Assembly: GCF_024539815.1 (NCBI RefSeq)
Contig: NZ_JAHHIU010000122.1
Span: 1-42,822 of the forward strand
Direction: 5' to 3'
DNA length: 42,822 nt
DNA from: Streptomyces hayashii
GTDB taxonomy: Bacteria > Actinomycetota > Actinomycetes > Streptomycetales > Streptomycetaceae
Shown in pieces: positions 38,055 to 42,822 of the stretch. A program made the translations under genes and the position numbers. The notes under the pieces are model-generated. The model worked only from the letters and a program-made list of their open reading frames with translations, had not been told where the DNA came from and searched no databases. How positions within the stretch are numbered: the stretch's first letter is position 1; every line of letters begins with the position of its first letter.

Positions 38055-38309
38055 ATGGGGCGCGGCCGGGCCAAGGCCAAGCAAGCGAAGGTCGCCCGCC
38101 AGCTGAAGTACAACAGCGGCGGGACTGATCTCTCACGCCTGGCCGAAGAGCTGGGCGCATCGCCATCGAATATTCCGCCGAACGGTCAACCGTTCGAGGA
38201 TGATGACGATGAGCAAGACGACGACCCGTACGCACGGTACGCCGAGCTGTACGGGGACGATGACGAGGATGACGGCGAGGACTCCTCGCAACACCGTCGC
38301 GGCGCTTGA
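38055..38309 (+). CDS. DUF3073 family protein
   Basis: This encodes 84 aa, a standard actinobacterial DUF3073 protein. The basic N-terminus MGRGRAKAKQAKVARQLKY is the family hallmark, followed by TDLSRLAEELG. A highly acidic tail (EDDDDEQDDDPYARYAELYG) gives a bipolar charge pattern. ATG 38055 follows AGGGGG at about 8 bases. The function is unknown; charge distribution suggests nucleic-acid or ribosome contact. It converges on purM with a terminator between. Family assignment firm. Confidence 0.9.
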   Translation: MGRGRAKAKQAKVARQLKYNSGGTDLSRLAEELGASPSNIPPNGQPFEDDDDEQDDDPYARYAELYGDDDEDDGEDSSQHRRGA

Positions 38310-38326
38310 CCTTGTACTGAGCACTC

Positions 38327-38358
38327 ACCCGGTCGGTGGCTTCGGTCACCGACCGGGT
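38327..38358. terminator. Terminator between the convergent DUF3073 gene and purM
   Basis: ACCCGGTCGGTG and its complement form a perfect 12-bp stem with an 8-base loop. It is followed by CTTGTG on the plus strand. It starts 17 bases after the DUF3073 stop and can serve both directions. Confidence 0.8.
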
Positions 38359-38417
38359 CTTGTGCTGCCTGCTCGGTCCCGGCCCGGCGGCTCGCCGGAC
38401 CGGACCGCCCGGTCGGG

Positions 38418-39485
38418 TCAGCTCGCGTAGTCGCCGACCAGTTCGGCTCCTGTGGCGTGCTCGCCGCGGTCGGTGATCTCGCCGGCGACCCAGGCCTCGA
38501 CGCCTCGGTCGGCCAGGGTGGCCAGAGCGACGTCCGTCGACTCCGCGGGCACGATCGCCATCATGCCCACACCCATGTTGAGCGTCTTCTCCAGTTCCAG
38601 GCGCTCGACCGATCCGGTCCTGCCGACCAGGTCGAAGATCGGCCCGGGGGTCCAGGTGGCGCGGTCCACGCGCGCGTGGAGCCCGTCCGGGATCACGCGG
38701 GCCAGGTTGGCCGCGAGACCGCCGCCGGTGATGTGCGAGAAGGCGTGGACGTCCGCCGTACGGGTGAGCGCCAGACAGTCCAACGAGTAGATCTTGGTGG
38801 GCTCCAGGAGCTCCTCGCCGAGCGTGCGGCCGAGATCCTCGATGCGCGCGTCCAGGGAGAGACCGGCCTGGTTCAGCAGGACGTGCCGGACCAGCGAGTA
38901 TCCGTTCGAGTGAAGTCCGGAGGCCGCCATGGCGATCACCGTGTCACCCGTACGGATACGGTCCGGGCCGAGCAGCCGGTCGGCCTCCACGACGCCCGTG
39001 CCGGCGCCGGCGACGTCGAAGTCGTCCTCGCCCAGCAGCCCCGGGTGTTCGGCCGTCTCGCCCCCGATCAGGGCGCAGCCGGCCAGCACACAGCCTTCGG
39101 CGATGCCCTTGACGATGGCGGCGACGCGCTCGGGGTGGACCTTGCCGACGCAGATGTAGTCGGTCATGAACAGCGGTTCGGCGCCGCACACCACGATGTC
39201 GTCCATGACCATGGCGACCAGGTCGTGGCCGATCGTGTCGTACACGCCGAGGCGGCGCGCGATGTCGACCTTCGTGCCCACGCCGTCCGTGGCGGAGGCG
39301 AGGAGCGGGCGCTCGTAACGCTTGAGGGCGGACGCGTCGAAGAGGCCGGCGAAGCCGCCGAGGCCGCCGAGGACCTCGGGGCGCTGCGTCTTCTTCACCC
39401 ACTCCTTCATCAGCTCGACGGCGCGGTCGCCCGCTTCGATGTCGACGCCCGCGGCTGCGTAGCTGGCACCAGTTGTCTCAGACAT
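38418..39485 (-). CDS. purM: Phosphoribosylformylglycinamidine cyclo-ligase (AIR synthetase)
   Basis: This encodes 355 aa. PurM closes the imidazole ring to form AIR from FGAM with ATP, a middle step of purine synthesis. Seen: YAAAGVDIEAGDRAVELMK at the start, LLASATDGVGTKVDIAR, HDLVAMVMDDIVVCGAEPLF, LIGGETAEHPG, GLHSNGYSLVR, and HITGGGLAANLAR near the C-terminus. All are family landmarks. ATG 39485 lacks a strong ribosome site (AAGG is 12 bases off). Only 45 bp separate it from purF upstream on the same strand, so the two form one operon with purF first. Identification firm. Confidence 0.96.
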   Translation of the reverse strand: MSETTGASYAAAGVDIEAGDRAVELMKEWVKKTQRPEVLGGLGGFAGLFDASALKRYERPLLASATDGVGTKVDIARRLGVYDTIGHDLVAMVMDDIVVCGAEPLFMTDYICVGKVHPERVAAIVKGIAEGCVLAGCALIGGETAEHPGLLGEDDFDVAGAGTGVVEADRLLGPDRIRTGDTVIAMAASGLHSNGYSLVRHVLLNQAGLSLDARIEDLGRTLGEELLEPTKIYSLDCLALTRTADVHAFSHITGGGLAANLARVIPDGLHARVDRATWTPGPIFDLVGRTGSVERLELEKTLNMGVGMMAIVPAESTDVALATLADRGVEAWVAGEITDRGEHATGAELVGDYAS

Positions 39486-39530
39486 GGCTAGTGAGAACCT
39501 TCGTGTCGTACGGCAGGTGTGGCGGGCCGT

Positions 39531-41057
39531 CTACGGGCGACGGATCGCGTCGGCGGCGGCCGTGGCGGCGGGCCCGGCGGCCAGTTCCGTCTCCAGGAGC
39601 TGCTTGCCGAGCAGCTCGGGGTCGGGGAGGTCCATCGGGTACTCGCCGTCGAAGCAGGCGCGGCAGAGGTTCGGCTTGGCGATGGTGGTCGCCGCGATCA
39701 TGCCGTCGATGGAGATGTAGGCGAGGGAGTCGGCGCCCAGGGAGGTGCCGATCTCGTCGATGGTCATGCCGTTGGCGATGAGCTCCGCGCGCGTGGCGAA
39801 GTCGATGCCGAAGAAGCAGGGCCACTTCACGGGCGGCGAGGAGATCCGGATGTGGACCTCGGCCGCGCCCGCCTCGCGGAGCATGCGGACCAGGGCGCGC
39901 TGGGTGTTGCCGCGCACGATCGAGTCGTCGACGACGACCAGGCGCTTGCCCTTGATGACTTCCTTCAGCGGGTTCAGCTTCAGGCGGATGCCCAGCTGGC
40001 GGATGGTCTGCGAAGGCTGGATGAAGGTCCGTCCGACGTAGGCGTTCTTCACCAGACCCGCGCCGAAGGGGATGCCCGAGGCCTCCGCGTAGCCGATGGC
40101 GGCCGGGGTGCCGGACTCCGGGGTCGCTATCACCAGGTCGGCCTCGACCGGCGCTTCCTTGGCGAGTTTGCGGCCCATCTCCACACGGGAGAGGTACACG
40201 TTGCGCCCGGCGATGTCGGTGTCGGGGCGGGCCAGGTAGACGTACTCGAAGACGCAGCCCTTGGGCTTCGCTTCCGCGAACCGGGAGGTCCGCAGTCCGT
40301 TCTCGTCGATGGCGATGAACTCGCCGGGCTCGATCTCACGGACGTAGGCCGCGCCGCAGATGTCCAGGGCGGCGGACTCGGAGGCCACCACCCAGCCGCG
40401 CTCCAGGCGGCCGAGGACCAGCGGGCGGATGCCCTGCGGGTCGCGGCCGGCGTACAGGGTGTGCTCGTCCATGAAGACGAGCGAGAAGGCGCCCTTGACC
40501 TGCGGGAGGATCTGGTGGGCCGCCTCCTCGATGGTCAGCGGCTTGCCGTCCTCGTCGACCTGGGCCGCGAGCAGCGCGGTGAGCAGGTCGGTGTCGTTGG
40601 TCGCCGCGACACGCGGGGAGCGGCCCTCCTGCTTGGGCAGGTCGGCAACCATCTCGGCGAGCTGGGCGGTGTTGACCAGGTTGCCGTTGTGACCGAGCGC
40701 GATCGAACCGTGCGCGGTGGCGCGGAACGTCGGCTGCGCGTTCTCCCACACGGAGGCGCCGGTGGTCGAGTAGCGGGCGTGTCCGACCGCGATATGACCC
40801 TGGAGCGAACCGAGCGAGGTCTCGTCGAAGACCTGGGACACGAGGCCCATGTCCTTGAAGACGAGGATCTGGGAGCCGTTGCTGACCGCGATCCCCGCGG
40901 ATTCCTGGCCTCGATGCTGGAGGGCGTAGAGCCCGAAGTAAGTGAGCTTGGCGACCTCTTCACCGGGAGCCCAGACACCGAAGACGCCGCAAGCGTCCTG
41001 GGGGCCTTTCTCGCCGGGGAGCAGATCATGACTGAGTCGACCGTCACCACGTGGCAC
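39531..41057 (-). CDS. purF: Amidophosphoribosyltransferase
   Basis: This encodes 508 aa. It catalyses the committed step of purine synthesis, moving the glutamine amide nitrogen onto PRPP. The N-terminal nucleophile is Cys23 in DACGVFG, exposed after propeptide removal. FGLYALQHRGQESAGIA, GHARYSTTG and GHNGNLVN follow. The PRPP-binding loop is VVVDDSIVRGNTQ. Cysteines in GCVFEY, WPCFFG and NLCRACF match the [4Fe-4S] ligands of Bacillus-type PurF. I chose GTG 41057 because homologous sequence begins there. GGAGG lies only 1 base upstream but TACACT lies 7 bases upstream, so the mRNA is probably leaderless. It is the first gene of purF-purM. Identification firm. Confidence 0.96.
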   Translation of the reverse strand: MPRGDGRLSHDLLPGEKGPQDACGVFGVWAPGEEVAKLTYFGLYALQHRGQESAGIAVSNGSQILVFKDMGLVSQVFDETSLGSLQGHIAVGHARYSTTGASVWENAQPTFRATAHGSIALGHNGNLVNTAQLAEMVADLPKQEGRSPRVAATNDTDLLTALLAAQVDEDGKPLTIEEAAHQILPQVKGAFSLVFMDEHTLYAGRDPQGIRPLVLGRLERGWVVASESAALDICGAAYVREIEPGEFIAIDENGLRTSRFAEAKPKGCVFEYVYLARPDTDIAGRNVYLSRVEMGRKLAKEAPVEADLVIATPESGTPAAIGYAEASGIPFGAGLVKNAYVGRTFIQPSQTIRQLGIRLKLNPLKEVIKGKRLVVVDDSIVRGNTQRALVRMLREAGAAEVHIRISSPPVKWPCFFGIDFATRAELIANGMTIDEIGTSLGADSLAYISIDGMIAATTIAKPNLCRACFDGEYPMDLPDPELLGKQLLETELAAGPAATAAADAIRRP

Positions 41058-41064
41058 GCCTCCG

Positions 41065-41070
41065 AGTGTA
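41065..41070 (-). promoter_or_regulatory. -10 box of purF (leaderless)
   Basis: TACACT on the minus strand, 7 bases before GTG 41057. The same hexamer and nearly the same spacing occur at marR. The -35 region (TTCGGA at 18 bp) is weak. Confidence 0.5.
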
Positions 41071-41287
41071 GGCGAGGTCGACCACTGGTCCGAATTGGGG
41101 ATACCCGCGGGTAACGGGATCACTGGTCGGCGGCCGTTGCTCCAGTCGGGTCGTTTACGCAGGTCAGCCGGGGATTTGGATGATCCACCGGCGGATCGGG
41201 CGCGCCGCCGCGGCGGTCTCACGTGAGGCGTCGTACGGATGTGAGTGAGGTGTCGCACACCGATCGGCCCGGTGGCGCGGGCCGGTC
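41071..41287. other. Upstream region of purF and end of META gene
   Basis: No gene is seen in these 217 bp. It holds the purF promoter zone and the 3' flank of the META-domain lipoprotein gene. No purine operator could be recognised. Confidence 0.5.
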
Positions 41288-41782
41288 TCACTCCCTGGTC
41301 AGCCGGACCAGGTCGCCCTCGGCCGTGCCGAGCGTCAACGTGTCGCCCTTGACCTCGGCGGTCAGAGCGCCGTCCGCCAGGGCACCGGCCAGTGCCCGCT
41401 CGAACGTCATCGGCCGGCCGGGGCAGGCCATCCGGGTCGCTCGGGCGTCGCCGAACCGGACGCTGCCTCCCTCGACGACGGCCGTGGCGGTGAACTCGTT
41501 GCAGCCGTAACTGCCGGCCGCCTTGCCGTCCTCGATCGTCAGGTGGGCGCCGTCGGGCGCACGCTGGGTCGCGCCGTCCACGGTGACGCTGTCGACGTTC
41601 CAGCGGACGCCGGTGAACGGCGGCTCGGCGCTCACCGCGCCGCTGCGGGGCCGTCGGCCGTCCGCCTGCTCGTCGCCGCAGGCCGCGGCGAGCGGGGCGA
41701 GCAGGAGGACGGCCGCCAGGGTCAGCGTCGTCCTCGTGCACCGCCTGTCCGGGCGATCGGGGCTGTGCCTGTGCCGGTTCAT
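41288..41782 (-). CDS. META-domain lipoprotein
   Basis: This encodes 164 aa. A signal peptide (RTTLTLAAVLLLAPLAAAC) ends in the lipobox LAAAC, so Cys35 should be lipidated. The mature part (about 55-160) is a META/HslJ-like domain: FTGVRWNVDSVTVDG, LTIEDGKAAGSYGCNEFTA with the G-C-N motif, a second Cys in RMACPG and the closing LTLGTAEGDLVRLTR. Proteins of this fold are envelope-associated and sometimes heat- or antibiotic-responsive; the precise role is unknown. ATG 41782 has no clear ribosome site. It lies between purF and the DinB/SCP gene on the same strand, with more than 200 bp to purF, so co-transcription is not implied. Identification good. Confidence 0.85.
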   Translation of the reverse strand: MNRHRHSPDRPDRRCTRTTLTLAAVLLLAPLAAACGDEQADGRRPRSGAVSAEPPFTGVRWNVDSVTVDGATQRAPDGAHLTIEDGKAAGSYGCNEFTATAVVEGGSVRFGDARATRMACPGRPMTFERALAGALADGALTAEVKGDTLTLGTAEGDLVRLTRE

Positions 41783-41830
41783 GCCGGTTCGACGGGGCGG
41801 GTGGGGCGGTCGGTTCCGCCGCGGGGTGCG

Positions 41831-41870
41831 GATCAGGACATGAGCGTCAGGATCAGGACATGAGCGGCAG
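41831..41870. repeat. 20-bp tandem duplication over a gene stop
   Basis: gatcaggacatgagcg(t/g)cag occurs twice in direct succession (41831-41850 and 41851-41870) with one difference. The right copy holds the stop and last codons of the DinB/SCP-type gene; the left copy lies just beyond it. Confidence 0.85.
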
Positions 41871-42650
41871 GAGGGCGGAGAGGTCCGCCCGCTCTCCGCT
41901 CGCGCCGGCCTTCGCCGTCTCCACGGCTTCCCGCCAGGTCACGCGGCCGGTCGCCAGCCGGATCCAGGTCAGCGGATCGGTCTCGACGACGTTGGGCGGG
42001 GTGCCCCGGGTGTGCCGGGGACCCTCGACGCACTGGACCACGGCGTACGGCGGGATCCGCACCTCGGTCGCGCCTCCGGGAGCCCTGGCCGCGAGGGCGT
42101 CGGCCAGCAGCCGGGTGGCGGCGGCGAGGGCCTGACGGTCGTACGGGACGTCGAGTCCGGCGACGGCGTGGTTGAGGTCGTCGGTGTGCACGACGAGTTC
42201 GACGGTTCTGGTGACCAGGTAGTCGGCGAGGGTCATGGCGCCGGTGCGGGCGGCGAGGATCCGGTCGCCGGAGGCCTCGGCGAGGGCCGCGACCAGGCGC
42301 TCCTCGGTGCGGGCGTAGAGGGCGTCCAGATCGGGGTGTGCCGCGGCCAGGGCCAGGGTCCCGTCGGAGATGTCGGCGGCCCGCGCCCCGGTGGCGAACG
42401 GCCAGTCCAGGAGGGCGAGGTCCGCCTTCGCCGGCTCCTCCCGGTCGAGGTTGCGGCTGACGGTCTCCACCGCCATCGTGACGTGCGCCGCCAGATCCCG
42501 CACGGTCCAGCCTGCCAACCGCGTGGGCAGGGCGAGTTGCCCGGGGGTGAGCGTGCCCGCGGCCCGCCGTACGTTTCCGAACTGCGCGAGGACGGCGGCG
42601 CGGATCTTGACGGGGTCGTAGGCGCGGGCGCGCTTCTTGGCCGGAGGCAT
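41853..42650 (-). CDS. Maleylpyruvate isomerase-like (DinB fold, mycothiol-dependent) / sterol carrier family protein
   Basis: This encodes 265 aa. The N-terminal four-helix DinB-like domain has RLAGWTVRDLAAHV and, later, TRTVELVVHTDDLNHAV, the His-containing motifs that hold metal in mycothiol-dependent maleylpyruvate isomerases. The C-terminal region (about 185-260, with RIPPYAVVQCVEGPRHTRG and DPLTWIRLATGRVTW) looks like an SCP2/MDMPI C-domain. Such proteins act as mycothiol transferases or isomerases, but the substrate is not known. ATG 42650 starts MPPAKKRARAYDP. Only the gene's stop region is odd, being part of a 20-bp tandem duplication. Identification good, function inferred. Confidence 0.85.
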   Translation of the reverse strand: MPPAKKRARAYDPVKIRAAVLAQFGNVRRAAGTLTPGQLALPTRLAGWTVRDLAAHVTMAVETVSRNLDREEPAKADLALLDWPFATGARAADISDGTLALAAAHPDLDALYARTEERLVAALAEASGDRILAARTGAMTLADYLVTRTVELVVHTDDLNHAVAGLDVPYDRQALAAATRLLADALAARAPGGATEVRIPPYAVVQCVEGPRHTRGTPPNVVETDPLTWIRLATGRVTWREAVETAKAGASGERADLSALLPLMS

Positions 42651-42822
42651 GGCGGTGAGCCTAGACGGGCGCGGGCGGAGTGCGTCGCGTAGTGCGTGGG
42701 CCGAGTGCGTGGGCCGAGCGTGGGCGGCGCCGAGGGGTGAGCCGGGGAAGGAGCCCGGGCGGGGTCGCCGAGGATGCGATGGGCGCGGTGGGCACGAACG
42801 GCGGGGGCACGAACGGCGGGGG
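42651..42822. other. Terminal non-coding stretch with short tandem repeats
   Basis: No gene can be supported before the window ends. Short repeats are present: gtgcgtgggccga twice near 42690-42716, and a 15-bp unit gcacgaacggcgggg from 42792 onward. The DinB/SCP promoter should lie here but cannot be assigned. Confidence 0.5.

Overview
The window is high-GC actinobacterial chromosome, almost certainly Streptomyces. Codon use is strongly GC3-biased. The genes are Streptomyces developmental and housekeeping markers: bldC, a sporulation-associated NsdA-type regulator, a SARP/AfsR-type regulator, DUF3073, DUF6274, valine/leucine dehydrogenase and a mycothiol-type DinB/SCP protein. The order HrpA - tRNA-Asp - bldC - hypothetical - vdh - DUF3073 - purM - purF matches, as far as I remember, the core region around bldC in S. 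coelicolor. No plasmid or phage backbone is visible.

Layout. Bases 1-6274 hold the 3' end of an NPCBM-domain gene, converging on a large SARP/NB-ARC regulator (454-3948, -), which follows an orphan asparagine-synthetase-like macrolactam cyclase (4154-6274, -). Bases 6980-12243 hold a forward run: NsdA-like regulator with a TTA codon, L-2-hydroxyglutarate oxidase-like enzyme, TrmB tRNA methyltransferase and a PrsW-type membrane protease; the last two look leaderless. Bases 12300-15026 run on the minus strand: aldo/keto reductase, an M23 cell-wall peptidase behind a c-di-AMP (ydaO-type) riboswitch, and initiator tRNA-fMet. Bases 15087-17729 form a flavin/pteridine-type island: a reductase-deaminase fusion in reversed RibD order, a divergent MarR regulator and GTP cyclohydrolase II, joined by related palindromic operators. 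A secreted transglycosylase-like/amidase enzyme follows (18183-20102).

Bases 20170-21965 are a small integrated element. It is bounded by a perfect 102-bp direct repeat made of the 3' half of tRNA-Lys plus its terminator. It has lower GC than its surroundings and carries only a ribbon-helix-helix-like gene and a coupled 251-aa gene of unknown family, with no integrase. This is the strongest candidate for an undescribed system here.

Bases 22092-42650 are ordinary core genome: amino acid permease, DEAD-box helicase with a long leader and an Arg/Asp/Gly repeat tail, a lipoprotein, a zincin, a membrane metallophosphoesterase, a tRNA cluster (Glu, Asp, Phe), the DEAH helicase HrpA lying between two identical tRNA-Asp genes, DUF6274, bldC with its terminator and a leader hairpin, a conserved hypothetical, valine/leucine dehydrogenase, DUF3073, purM and purF (one operon), a META-domain lipoprotein and a DinB/SCP protein. 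Three perfect matches to the Streptomyces Crp consensus lie in intergenic DNA near the permease and on both sides of bldC.
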